A DNA stretch of 20,573 bases. Source: Christensenella sp. UBA5394 (GTDB lineage Bacteria > Bacillota > Clostridia > Christensenellales > CAG-138). This document shows, piece by piece, positions 1 to 6,626 of the stretch (position 1 is the first letter of the stretch; each line of letters begins with the position of its first letter). A program made the translations under genes and the position numbers. The DNA lies in the NCBI GenBank assembly GCA_002409725.1, contig DHOI01000026.1:15149-35721 (forward strand). Direction: 5' to 3'. The notes below the pieces were generated by a model. That model had not been told where the DNA came from, did not search any database, and saw only the letters and a program-made list of their open reading frames with translations.

Positions 1-963
1 TTCATCACCGCCGGCATGGGCGGCGGCACGGGTACAGGCGCGGCCCCCGTGGTGGCCGAGTGTGCCAAGGAGCTGGGCATCCTCACCATCGGCGTAGTCA
101 CCAAGCCTTTCGCCTTCGAGGGGAAGGTTCGCATGAACAACGCCGTAAACGGCATCCTCAACCTTAAAAGCAACGTCGATACCCTCATCACCATCCCCAA
201 CGACCGCCTGCTCGATACGGTGGGCAACGTAAGCCTTTCCGAAGCCTTCCGCATTGCGGATGACGTGCTGCGCCAGGGCATCCAGGGCATCAGCGATTTG
301 ATCGCCGTGCCCGCCATGATCAACCTCGACTTTGCGGATGTGCGCACCATTATGCGCGAGCGCGGCATGGCGCATATGGGCATCGGCAGCGCTACCGGCG
401 ATAAGCGCGCGGCCGAGGCCGCCCGCCAGGCCGTGGTCAGCCCCCTGCTCGAAACCACCATCAACGGCGCCAAGGGCGTGCTCCTCAACATCACCGGCGG
501 CAGCGACCTGGGCATCCACGAGGTATCCGAGGCCGCGGCCATTATTCAGGAATACGCAGATCCCGAAGCCAACATTATCTGGGGCGCGGGCATCGATGAA
601 GAAATGGGCCAGGGCGTGCGCATCACCGTGATCGCCACCGGCTTTGAAAGCGCACCGCCTGTGGGCAGCCGCGCGGGCCAAGCCGCCGGGCCGCAGGATT
701 CCGTGCAAAAGCAGCCGCCGCGCACCGTGGCCGAGGCCAAAAACCAGGTTCGCAGCAATAACAATAGCCAGGAGGCGGAATTGCAGGCGCCCTGGTATGA
801 TATTTCCGCGCGCACGCGCAAGCCCAATTATTCGTCCCCCCTACCGGATGGGGAGGACGTAACGCCCCACTATACAAAAAAAGACCTGCCCAAGGGCGAT
901 TATAATCCCAAAGAGAAGAATAATCTCGACCTGCCCAGCTTCCTGCGCAGGAATGACGAATAA
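1..963 (+). CDS. ftsZ: Cell division protein FtsZ (C-terminal part, 5' end outside window)
   Basis: FtsZ is the tubulin-like GTPase that forms the Z ring at the division site, and in spore formers also at the polar septum. The frame is open from base 1 and enters just before the tubulin signature GGGTGTG (about residues 7-13 of the 320 visible), so roughly the first 100 residues are missing. The T7 loop that completes the GTPase site of the neighbouring subunit is present as NLDFAD, about residues 103-108. A variable linker of about 85 residues rich in Gln, Asn, Pro and charge follows. The protein ends in the conserved C-terminal peptide DLPSFLRR, the docking site for FtsA/SepF/ZapA-type partners. 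A hairpin with a U-rich tail lies 35 nt beyond the stop. Family assignment is certain. Confidence 0.97.
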   Translation, partial: FITAGMGGGTGTGAAPVVAECAKELGILTIGVVTKPFAFEGKVRMNNAVNGILNLKSNVDTLITIPNDRLLDTVGNVSLSEAFRIADDVLRQGIQGISDLIAVPAMINLDFADVRTIMRERGMAHMGIGSATGDKRAAEAARQAVVSPLLETTINGAKGVLLNITGGSDLGIHEVSEAAAIIQEYADPEANIIWGAGIDEEMGQGVRITVIATGFESAPPVGSRAGQAAGPQDSVQKQPPRTVAEAKNQVRSNNNSQEAELQAPWYDISARTRKPNYSSPLPDGEDVTPHYTKKDLPKGDYNPKEKNNLDLPSFLRRNDE

Positions 964-998
964 TTATAATTAGGCCAATTGCATAACCTTTTGCGGAT

Positions 999-1049
999 AA
1001 GGGGCAAGCAGGCGAGACGAATGTTTGCCCCTTCAATTTTATTATTTTT
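999..1049 (+). terminator. Hairpin with U-rich tail between ftsZ and asnA (terminator or attenuator)
   Basis: Bases 999-1010 pair with 1022-1033 (12 bp, one G-U) around an 11-nt loop, followed by a T-rich run to 1049. This has the form of an intrinsic terminator for ftsZ. It ends only about 20 nt before the asnA start, leaving no room for a full asnA promoter downstream. It may therefore also act on asnA transcripts. A TATAAT at 965-970, just past the ftsZ stop, is a possible -10 for such a transcript, but no good -35 accompanies it. Confidence 0.75.
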
Positions 1050-1067
1050 AGAAGGGAGCTTCGTACC

Positions 1068-2075
1068 ATGTCAAAGACCTACATCCCGGTGGGCTACCGC
1101 CCCACCATGACCCTTTACGACACCCAGGACGCCATCGCTCTCATCAAACGCAATTTCCAGGAGGATCTGGCGCGGGCCCTGCGCCTCAAGCGCGTAACCG
1201 CACCCCTCTTCGTGGTGCCCGAGAGCGGCCTCAATGACAACCTCAACGGCATAGAGCGCCCGGTGCGTTTCGATATTCCCGCTACCGGCTGCGACGCGGA
1301 GGTGGTGCACTCCCTGGCCAAATGGAAGCGCATGGCCCTCTATCGCTACGACTTCCGCCCCGGCAAAGGCCTCTACACGGACATGAACGCCATCCGGCGC
1401 GACGAGGAGCTCGACAACCTCCATTCCATTTATGTGGATCAATGGGATTGGGAAAAGGTGCTCACCGCCGAGGCCCGTAATGAAGAAACCCTCCATTTGA
1501 CCGTGCGGGCGATCGTGGGCTGCATCTGCGATACCATGGACGCGGTAAGGGCCCGCTACCCGCACCTTTCCACGGAGATTAACCGCCAGGTGACATTCAT
1601 TCGCACCCAGGAGTTGGAGGATCGCTACCCCGAGATTTCCCCTAAGGAGCGGGAGCACGCCATCACCCGGGAATACGGCACCGTTTTCATCCAGGGCATC
1701 GGCGATAAGCTCAAAAGCGGCCAGCCGCACGACGGACGCGCGCCGGACTATGACGATTGGGCGCTCAACGGCGATATCCTCATGTACGACGCGCTGCTCG
1801 ATTGCTCAATGGAACTTTCCTCCATGGGCATCCGCGTGAACGCCGAATCGATGGACGCGCAGCTTACCAAGGCAGGCTGCGATGAGCGCCGCGCCCTGCC
1901 CTACCATAAAATGCTGCTAAACGGCGAGCTGCCCCTCACCATCGGCGGCGGCATCGGCCAGAGCCGCCTGTGCATGCTGATGCTGGGAAAGGCCCACATC
2001 GGAGAGGTGCAATCCTCGACCTGGGACGCGGAGACCATCGCCACCTGTGAGGCGGCGGGGATTACGCTGCTATAA
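1068..2075 (+). CDS. asnA: Aspartate--ammonia ligase (AsnA)
   Basis: This enzyme makes asparagine from aspartate, ammonia and ATP (AMP-forming) without glutamine, in the cytoplasm. The 335 residues match the usual AsnA length (E. coli about 330), with a class-II aminoacyl-tRNA-synthetase-like fold. Recognisable segments are the N-terminal YIPVGYRPTMTLYDTQ, the substrate-binding stretch around WKRMALYRYDF (about residues 86-96), GLYTDMNAIRRDE, and the C-terminal GGGIGQSRLCMLML ATP-site motif (about 292-305). The ATG is preceded by an AGAAGGGAG ribosome site. It lies after the ftsZ hairpin and is followed by its own terminator, so it is probably a single-gene unit. AsnA in this position supplies Asn under ammonia-replete conditions; the chromosomal placement next to ftsZ has no obvious functional reason. 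Confidence 0.95.
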   Translation: MSKTYIPVGYRPTMTLYDTQDAIALIKRNFQEDLARALRLKRVTAPLFVVPESGLNDNLNGIERPVRFDIPATGCDAEVVHSLAKWKRMALYRYDFRPGKGLYTDMNAIRRDEELDNLHSIYVDQWDWEKVLTAEARNEETLHLTVRAIVGCICDTMDAVRARYPHLSTEINRQVTFIRTQELEDRYPEISPKEREHAITREYGTVFIQGIGDKLKSGQPHDGRAPDYDDWALNGDILMYDALLDCSMELSSMGIRVNAESMDAQLTKAGCDERRALPYHKMLLNGELPLTIGGGIGQSRLCMLMLGKAHIGEVQSSTWDAETIATCEAAGITLL

Positions 2076-2090
2076 GTAAACCTGTAAACT

Positions 2091-2116
2091 AAAAAGTGGC
2101 GCAGCCACTTTTTTTA
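2091..2116 (+). terminator. Intrinsic terminator after asnA
   Basis: AAAAAGTGGC at 2091-2100 pairs with GCCACTTTTT from 2104 around a 3-nt loop and runs into T's. The A-rich left side means it could also stop transcription from the other strand. Confidence 0.88.
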
Positions 2117-2119
2117 CGC

Positions 2120-2150
2120 TTGACTCTCCCCTTACGGGAGAATGTACGAT
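2120..2150 (+). promoter_or_regulatory. MerR-type promoter/operator with 19-bp spacer
   Basis: TTGACT (2120-2125) and TACGAT (2145-2150) are separated by 19 bp. That over-long spacer is the hallmark of promoters activated by MerR-family DNA distortion. The spacer contains an inverted repeat, TCTCCC (2125-2130) and GGGAGA (2136-2141), separated by 5 bp. The site sits 32 nt upstream of the MerR gene at 2182, so autoregulation is the natural reading. Confidence 0.8.
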
Positions 2151-2181
2151 AGACCCACCAGAAGAAAGGGGCGGCGGAAAC

Positions 2182-2991
2182 ATGTATCGCATCGGTATGT
2201 TTTCCAAACTCGGCAGGGTCACCATCAAAACCCTGCGCCACTACGACGAGGAAGGGTTGCTCGCGCCCACCTATGTGGATGAGGAGAACGGCTATCGCTA
2301 TTACACAACGGATCAGCTTTTTCGCCTCAACAAAATCGTGGCGCTGCGGCAGATGGGCTTTTCCATTCCGGAGATCGGGGATATCGTTGACGGCCGCAAC
2401 GTATCCGCCATCTTGGAGATGCGAAAAGCGGAGCTGGCAGCCGAGCTCGAGCACGCCGAGGACCGGCTCTTTCGCCTGGAAAATTATATGCTGGAGCAGA
2501 AAGAGGGTTATTGTATGCAGTATCAGGCAGTTATCAAGGAGATCCCCGCGTGCACCGTTTTCGCAGCGGAATATGTGCTCCCCAGTTATTCCTCGCTCAT
2601 GCAGGTCATGCCTGCTTTGGACGAAAAGGTGAGCAAGGCAAACCCCGGCATCCAATGCGTGAAGCCGGATTATTGTTTCAATGTGTATCTGGATGGCGAA
2701 TACAAGGAGCGTGACGTCCATGTGGAGATCTGCCAGGCCGTAACCAGCCGGGGTAAGGATGGCGACGGGATCGTTTTTAAGGACCTACCCGCCGTAACGG
2801 TGGCCTCCGTGCTGCACAAGGGCGATTATGCCACGCTGGGCGCAGCTTACGCCTACGCTATGCAATGGGTAGAACAAAACGGCTATCGCATAACCGGCCC
2901 CGTACGGGAAAGCTACATCGATGGCATTTGGAACAAGGACAGCGTAAGCGACTGGCTCACGGAGATCCAGGTGCCCGTAGCGAAAAAATAG
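2182..2991 (+). CDS. MerR-family transcriptional regulator with GyrI-like effector domain
   Basis: A 269-residue one-component regulator of the BmrR/BltR/TipA type. Residues 1-70 form the MerR winged helix-turn-helix (IGMFSKLGRVTIKTLRHYDEEGLL, then GYRYYTTDQL). Residues about 75-110 are a charged dimerisation helix (EMRKAELAAELEHAEDRLFRLE). Residues about 118-268 form a GyrI-like small-molecule-binding domain ending in WLTEIQVPV. Family members bind hydrophobic or cationic drugs and activate efflux or detoxification genes by twisting promoters with 19-bp spacers; exactly such a promoter lies upstream. The only downstream candidate target is a decayed nitroreductase end, so the present regulon may be the gene itself or distant genes. 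The ligand cannot be told from sequence. Confidence 0.9.
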   Translation: MYRIGMFSKLGRVTIKTLRHYDEEGLLAPTYVDEENGYRYYTTDQLFRLNKIVALRQMGFSIPEIGDIVDGRNVSAILEMRKAELAAELEHAEDRLFRLENYMLEQKEGYCMQYQAVIKEIPACTVFAAEYVLPSYSSLMQVMPALDEKVSKANPGIQCVKPDYCFNVYLDGEYKERDVHVEICQAVTSRGKDGDGIVFKDLPAVTVASVLHKGDYATLGAAYAYAMQWVEQNGYRITGPVRESYIDGIWNKDSVSDWLTEIQVPVAKK

Positions 2992-3037
2992 CTACAGACA
3001 AGAAAACAAAAAGGGATGCCCTGGTAAAAGGGTGGCG

Positions 3038-3096
3038 GGGCGGGTCCAAGGGACCGCCCAAGCCGCTTCGCCGCCTTGTTCGGCTGCGGCTTTCTA
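3038..3096 (+). repeat. Two tandem GC-rich hairpins after the MerR gene
   Basis: The first hairpin pairs 3038-3047 with 3051-3059 (one bulged G) around an AAG loop. The second pairs AAGCCGC (3060-3066) with GCGGCTT (3086-3092), with an inner GCCG/CGGC stem (3070-3073/3081-3084), and is followed by TTTCT. Together they may terminate the MerR transcript or be a dispersed repeat. They join directly onto the nitroreductase relic at about 3098. Confidence 0.5.
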
Positions 3097-3097
3097 T

Positions 3098-3259
3098 GGC
3101 CTGTGGATATGCGATGTGTTTTTTGCCTATGAGGCGCTCGAAGCGTGGCTGGGGGTAAAGGGGGAGATGGTTTCGGCCGTTTCCTTTGGCTATGCCCTGG
3201 AATCCCCGGCGCCAAGGCCCCGCAAAGCCCTGGCGGATGTGCTGGAATGGCGTGAGTAG
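3098..3259 (+). pseudogene. Nitroreductase family protein, C-terminal remnant
   Basis: The last 53 codons before the TAG at 3257 read as the C-terminus of a flavin-dependent nitroreductase: GLWICDVFFAYEALEAWLG, then the SFGY..ESPAPRPRK..L..V..W pattern that ends many clostridial nitroreductases. Upstream of 3098 the frame turns into the two GC-rich hairpins and no flavin-binding or N-terminal region is found, so about two thirds of the gene is gone. An ATG at 3032 is in frame but codes for the hairpins and is unlikely to be used. It lies directly downstream of a drug-sensing MerR regulator and may be the relic of a former target gene. Confidence 0.72.
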
Positions 3260-3296
3260 GCCGCAGCGCACATAATAAAATATTGCGCATACCCTG

Positions 3297-3325
3297 TTGA
3301 CAAAACCGAAAACGGATGGTATCAT
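3297..3325 (+). promoter_or_regulatory. Promoter of the T-box leader and Trp transporter operon
   Basis: A perfect -35 TTGACA (3297-3302) is 17 bp from TATCAT (3320-3325). Transcription would start near 3332, just before stem I of the T-box leader. Confidence 0.88.
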
Positions 3326-3332
3326 CAATACC

Positions 3333-3609
3333 AATCTGATAAACTGTTGATTGAGAAGAGTAACCGGAGTTTCCTTGGTTCAAGAGAGCCGCTAGCTGGT
3401 GGGAATGCGGCAACACGGGTTTCGGTGAATGGGCTCATGAGGGTTCGCGAGCCGCCCTGCGGGCGGGATAGCGAAACGGGGGCTGCACGTTACAGCGGCG
3501 CGCATGTGATGGCATGCGGCAGAGGGCGCTTCCCTCCGGGGAGGCGAACATAGGTGGCACCGCAAGACTGGCTCTTGTCCTATGACGATAGGATAAGGGC
3601 ATTTTTATT
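3333..3609 (+). ncRNA. T-box riboswitch leader, tryptophan-specific (UGG specifier)
   Basis: The 5' leader has the ordered parts of a T-box that senses uncharged tRNA. There is a stem I base with AGUA (3359-3362), then the AGAG element and apical hairpin GCCGC/GCGGC (3388-3392/3407-3411) carrying GGTGGGA. The specifier loop reads GAA-UGG-G, with codon UGG at 3430-3432. The T-box sequence AGGTGGCACCGC (3552-3563) and a terminator follow. The bulge UGGC pairs with a tRNA 3' end whose discriminator base is G, as in bacterial tRNA-Trp. Codon and discriminator thus agree on tryptophan. Uncharged tRNA-Trp should stabilise the antiterminator and switch on the transporter genes. Confidence 0.93.
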
Positions 3610-3610
3610 T
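3571..3610 (+). terminator. Regulated terminator of the T-box leader
   Basis: Bases 3571-3583 pair with 3588-3600 (13 bp including G-U pairs, GACG loop) and are followed by ATTTTTATTT. It begins just after the T-box sequence, as expected for the terminator that competes with the antiterminator. Confidence 0.9.
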
Positions 3611-3658
3611 GCCCGCCTATATGAACCATCAAAAATAATATTTTAAGGAGATAGACCC

Positions 3659-4708
3659 ATGAAAACCACCAAGAAAGCGCTTTCCCTGCTGTTGATCCTG
3701 GCCCTGGCTCTGGCCGCCTTCGCGGGCTGCGCAAAGAGCGCGCAGCCTGCCACGCAAACGCCCGCAACGGACACCCCCGCTGAGGCCCCCGCGGCGGAAG
3801 CGCCTGCAAAGAGCGGCGGTAGCTTCACCGTGGGCGTGATCCAATTCGGCAGCCACCCCAGCCTCGATAACTGCTACGAGGGCGTGCGGCAGGCCCTCGA
3901 GGCCAGTGGCAACGTGACCATCGACCTGCAGAACGGCAACTTCGATTCCGCCACCTGCGATACGATCGCCAAGAATATGGTCGCAAAGAATTACGACATG
4001 CTGATCGGCATCGCCACCCCGGCTGCGGTTTCCGCCTATGCGGCTGCAGCCAATACGGATATCCCCGTGGTGTTCTGCGCCGTGAGCGACCCCGTGGCCG
4101 CCGGCTTGGTGGATAGCATGGAAGCCCCCGGGGGCAACTGCACCGGCACCAGCGACGTGCTGGACTTCGCCGCCCAGCTGGGCCTGATCACCACGCTGCA
4201 GCCCGAGGCCAAGTCCATCGGCATCCTCTATACCACCAGCGAGGCCAACTCCGTTTCCCAATTGAATCAGATCAAGGCCATCGCCCCGCAATTCGGCATG
4301 GAGATCGTGGAGCAGGGCGTGCAGACGGCTGCGGATATCCCTCAGGCCGCGGCTGCCCTGGCCGCCAAGGTAGATTGCATCAACAACTTCACGGATAACA
4401 ATGTGGTCAACAACCTGGGCATCCTGTTGGAGCAGGCTAACGCCGCGGGTATCCCCGTGTATGGCTCCGAGGAGGAGCAGGTGATCAACGGCTGCCTAGC
4501 CAGCGTGGGCATCGATTATGTCGCCCTGGGCAATGTAACCGGCGAAATGGCCCTCTCTATTCTCGAGGGCAGCGACGCGGCAACCATGGCCGTGCGCCAG
4601 ATCATGGACGCGACCCCCATCGTCAATACAGACGTGCTGGCCGCCTTCGGCATTGAACTTCCGGAAGCCTATGCCAATGCCGCCCTGGTGACCACCGGGC
4701 AGGAGTAA
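3659..4708 (+). CDS. trpX: Tryptophan ABC transporter substrate-binding lipoprotein (TrpX-like)
   Basis: A 349-residue extracytoplasmic binding protein. Residues 1-24 are a lipoprotein signal (KK charge, Leu/Ala core, FAGC with Cys24 as lipid anchor), then an Ala/Pro/Thr linker to about residue 58. The ABC_sub_bind (DUF534) type domain begins FTVGVIQFGSHPSLDNCYEG. The two-lobed periplasmic-binding fold continues through DMLIGIATPAA, VFCAVSDPVAAGLV and the C-terminal TDVLAAFGIELPE. The start has AAGGAG 9 nt upstream. Members of this family were linked to tryptophan in streptococci because of T-box control (trpXYZ); the UGG T-box directly upstream supports the same substrate here. Binding to indole-like aromatics other than Trp is possible. 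The intergenic hairpin after the gene may favour its higher expression over the permease. Confidence 0.88.
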   Translation: MKTTKKALSLLLILALALAAFAGCAKSAQPATQTPATDTPAEAPAAEAPAKSGGSFTVGVIQFGSHPSLDNCYEGVRQALEASGNVTIDLQNGNFDSATCDTIAKNMVAKNYDMLIGIATPAAVSAYAAAANTDIPVVFCAVSDPVAAGLVDSMEAPGGNCTGTSDVLDFAAQLGLITTLQPEAKSIGILYTTSEANSVSQLNQIKAIAPQFGMEIVEQGVQTAADIPQAAAALAAKVDCINNFTDNNVVNNLGILLEQANAAGIPVYGSEEEQVINGCLASVGIDYVALGNVTGEMALSILEGSDAATMAVRQIMDATPIVNTDVLAAFGIELPEAYANAALVTTGQE

Positions 4709-4733
4709 GCAAGTATCCACAGGCATAACGGCT

Positions 4734-4752
4734 GGGGCGGCTATACCGCCCC
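4734..4752 (+). repeat. Intercistronic hairpin between binding protein and permease genes
   Basis: GGGGCGG (4734-4740) pairs perfectly with CCGCCCC (4746-4752) around a CTATA loop. No T-run follows, so it is not a standard terminator. It is placed where a hairpin could protect the 3' end of the binding-protein message and give that gene a higher output than the membrane components. Confidence 0.6.
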
Positions 4753-4796
4753 TCCCGAAATACGGTTTGAAGCAACAAAGATTGGGGGAGCAATAG

Positions 4797-5714
4797 ATGG
4801 ATATTTTTCTAAACATCTGCAAAGTCACGCTGGAAGAGGGCTTCATGTATGCCATCATGGCCCTGGGCGTGTATATCACCTACAGCATTCTGGATTTCCC
4901 CGATCTTTCCGTGGATGGCACCATGCCCATGGGGGCTATCGTCACGGCTGTGCTGATCTTGGCTGGCGTAGATCCCTGGCTGTGCCTGGGCCTCTCTTTT
5001 GCAGCAGGGGCGCTGGCGGGGTGCGTCACGGGCCTGCTGCATGTGAAGCTGCGCATCCGGCCCCTGCTTTGCGGCATATTGGTCTATACGGCCCTTTTAT
5101 CCATCAACCTGGTGATCCTCTTCGCCTTCAATGGCGGGGCCAGTGTGGCCAGCTTCTTCCGCAAGCCCACTATTTTCTCCACCTTCTTGGGCGCGCTGAT
5201 CCCCGAGTACGTAGGCGGCATGTATCTGCGTACGATGCTGGTCTCGTTGGTAGTGGCGGTAGTATGCAAGCTGTTGCTGGATGTTTTCCTCAAAACCAAA
5301 TCCGGCCTGCTCCTTCGGGCCACAGGTAACAACGAAAAATATGTGACCCTGCTTTCCCGCGACCCCGGCAACAGTAAAATCCTGGGCCTGGCTCTGGGAA
5401 ACGGCTTTGCGGCCCTTGCCGGCAGCGTGATCGCCCAGAGCAAGGGCTCGGCGGATCAGCAGATGGGCGTGGGCATGGTGGTGTTGGGCCTGGCCAGCGT
5501 GATCATTGGCTTGAGCGTGTTCAAAAAGAGCCGCCTTAAAGCCACTACCATGGTCATATTGGGCAGCGTGGCCTATAAGGCCGTGCTTACCGTGGCCCTG
5601 GGCTTGGGCCTGCCCACGGAATACCTCAAGCTGCTGATGGCGCTGCTCTTTACGCTGGCACTGGTATTCAGCGGCCGCATTGGCGGCAAGAAAGGGAGGG
5701 CAAGCGAATGCTGA
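4797..5714 (+). CDS. trpY: ABC transporter permease, tryptophan uptake (TrpY-like)
   Basis: A 305-residue inner-membrane protein of the branched-chain-type permease superfamily (BPD_transp_2). Hydrophobic helices are seen near residues 15-35 (FMYAIMALGVYITYSIL), 40-60, 60-85, 90-112 (LLCGILVYTALLSINLVILFAF), 140-165, 195-215, 225-245 (VVLGLASVIIGLSVF) and 250-290. The motif DFPDLSVDGTMPMG near residues 33-46 is typical of permeases paired with ABC_sub_bind proteins. The ATG has a GGGGGAGC ribosome site 7 nt upstream. The gene ends in a 7-nt overlap with the ATPase gene (ATGCTGA), which implies translational coupling. Substrate assignment rests on the upstream Trp T-box. Confidence 0.87.
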   Translation: MDIFLNICKVTLEEGFMYAIMALGVYITYSILDFPDLSVDGTMPMGAIVTAVLILAGVDPWLCLGLSFAAGALAGCVTGLLHVKLRIRPLLCGILVYTALLSINLVILFAFNGGASVASFFRKPTIFSTFLGALIPEYVGGMYLRTMLVSLVVAVVCKLLLDVFLKTKSGLLLRATGNNEKYVTLLSRDPGNSKILGLALGNGFAALAGSVIAQSKGSADQQMGVGMVVLGLASVIIGLSVFKKSRLKATTMVILGSVAYKAVLTVALGLGLPTEYLKLLMALLFTLALVFSGRIGGKKGRASEC

Positions 5715-6481
5715 GCATAGAAAACCTGCAAAAAAGCTTTAACATCGGCACGCCGGATGAAGCCATTCTCTTTAACGGCTTCAATTTTGCGGTAGAGGCT
5801 GGGGAGTTCGTATCCGTGATCGGCTCCAACGGCAGCGGCAAAACCACCCTTTTGAACCTCATCTGCGGCACCTTGCTGCCCGAGGGCGGCGCAATCCGCT
5901 TCCGCGAGAAAGATATCACCCACATGAGCGAGCATGGCCGGGCGGCCTTCATCGGCCGGGTATTCCAGGATCCTAAGGCGGGCACATGCGCGGGCCTCAC
6001 CATTCTCGAGAACCTGGCCTTGGCCGATAATAAGGGAAGGGCGTACGGCCTGGGCTTTGCCATCGATAAAAAGCGGCAGGATTATTACCGCCAGCTGCTT
6101 GAGCAATGTGAAATGGGCCTTGAGAACCGTCTCTTCACCCAGGTGGGCGCGCTCTCCGGCGGCCAACGGCAGGCCTTGGCGCTGGTAATTGCCAACATGA
6201 CCAAGGTGGACCTTCTCATTCTCGATGAGCACACAGCCGCGCTCGACCCTAAATCCAGCGAAACCATTATGCATCTTACGGATAAGCTGATCCGCGCGCA
6301 TGCTATTACCACCGTGATGGTAACGCACAACCTGCGCTATGCCGTGGATTACGGCACCCGCTTGGTGATGATGCACGAGGGCAAGGCGATCCTCGATGTC
6401 AAAGGCGAGGAAAAGCAAAGCATGAAGGTGGAAGCCCTGCTGGACATTTTCACCGAGATCAGCATCGAGCTGGGAAATTAG
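5708..6481 (+). CDS. trpZ: ABC transporter ATP-binding protein, tryptophan uptake (TrpZ-like)
   Basis: The 257-residue nucleotide-binding subunit that powers the permease. All motifs are intact: Walker A GSNGSGKTT (39-47), Q-loop Gln87 (VFQDP), signature LSGGQ (149-153), Walker B LLILDE (169-174), D-loop ALDP (178-181) and H-loop His207 (VTH). The start overlaps the permease stop by 7 nt. A strong GC-rich terminator follows 18 nt after the stop, closing the three-gene operon. The small C-terminal tail has no extra regulatory domain. Function as an ABC ATPase is certain; tryptophan as the cargo is inferred from the leader RNA. Confidence 0.9.
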   Translation: MLSIENLQKSFNIGTPDEAILFNGFNFAVEAGEFVSVIGSNGSGKTTLLNLICGTLLPEGGAIRFREKDITHMSEHGRAAFIGRVFQDPKAGTCAGLTILENLALADNKGRAYGLGFAIDKKRQDYYRQLLEQCEMGLENRLFTQVGALSGGQRQALALVIANMTKVDLLILDEHTAALDPKSSETIMHLTDKLIRAHAITTVMVTHNLRYAVDYGTRLVMMHEGKAILDVKGEEKQSMKVEALLDIFTEISIELGN

Positions 6482-6498
6482 AAACGTATAGAAACTGC

Positions 6499-6540
6499 AA
6501 GGCCCCGGGCAGACAGTACGCCCGGGGCCTTGGTTTGTTT
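6499..6540 (+). terminator. Intrinsic terminator of the Trp transporter operon
   Basis: AAGGCCCCGGGC (6499-6510) pairs perfectly with GCCCGGGGCCTT (6520-6531), a 12-bp stem with a 9-nt loop, followed by GGTTTGTTT. Confidence 0.9.
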
Positions 6541-6546
6541 GACAAA
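6538..6546 (-). promoter_or_regulatory. Candidate Spo0A box upstream of spoIIGA
   Basis: Read on the minus strand this is TTTGTCAAA, one base from the 0A-box form TTTGTCGAA. It lies about 80 bp upstream of spoIIGA, whose Bacillus counterpart is switched on by phosphorylated Spo0A. It also overlaps the U-tail of the preceding terminator, so chance similarity is quite possible. A clear sigma-A promoter could not be placed between here and the start. Confidence 0.35.
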
Positions 6547-6626
6547 TTTTCGCATATATATGCCCCGGTGGTTCTACAACCTTTCCAAGCCCCGTATGTT
6601 AATATAAAGCCCATGGGGGTGGCCAG

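Noticed and set aside
2089..2721. 210-codon minus-strand open frame opposite the MerR gene
   Set aside because: It reads through the asnA terminator and MerR promoter and resembles no family.
3347..3553. 68-codon open frame inside the T-box leader
   Set aside because: It coincides with the structured leader RNA and has no ribosome site; the RNA explains the sequence.
3629..4291. 220-codon minus-strand open frame opposite trpX
   Set aside because: Gly/His/Ala-rich mirror translation; trpX has a promoter, T-box, ribosome site and lipoprotein signal.
5573..6418. 281-codon minus-strand open frame opposite the ABC ATPase gene
   Set aside because: The ATPase frame contains every ABC motif; the antisense frame has none and starts inside the permease gene.
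6539..6544. TTGACA before spoIIGA as a standard -35
   Set aside because: No -10 lies 16-18 bp downstream (the region there is TGCCCC), so it was kept only as part of a possible Spo0A box.
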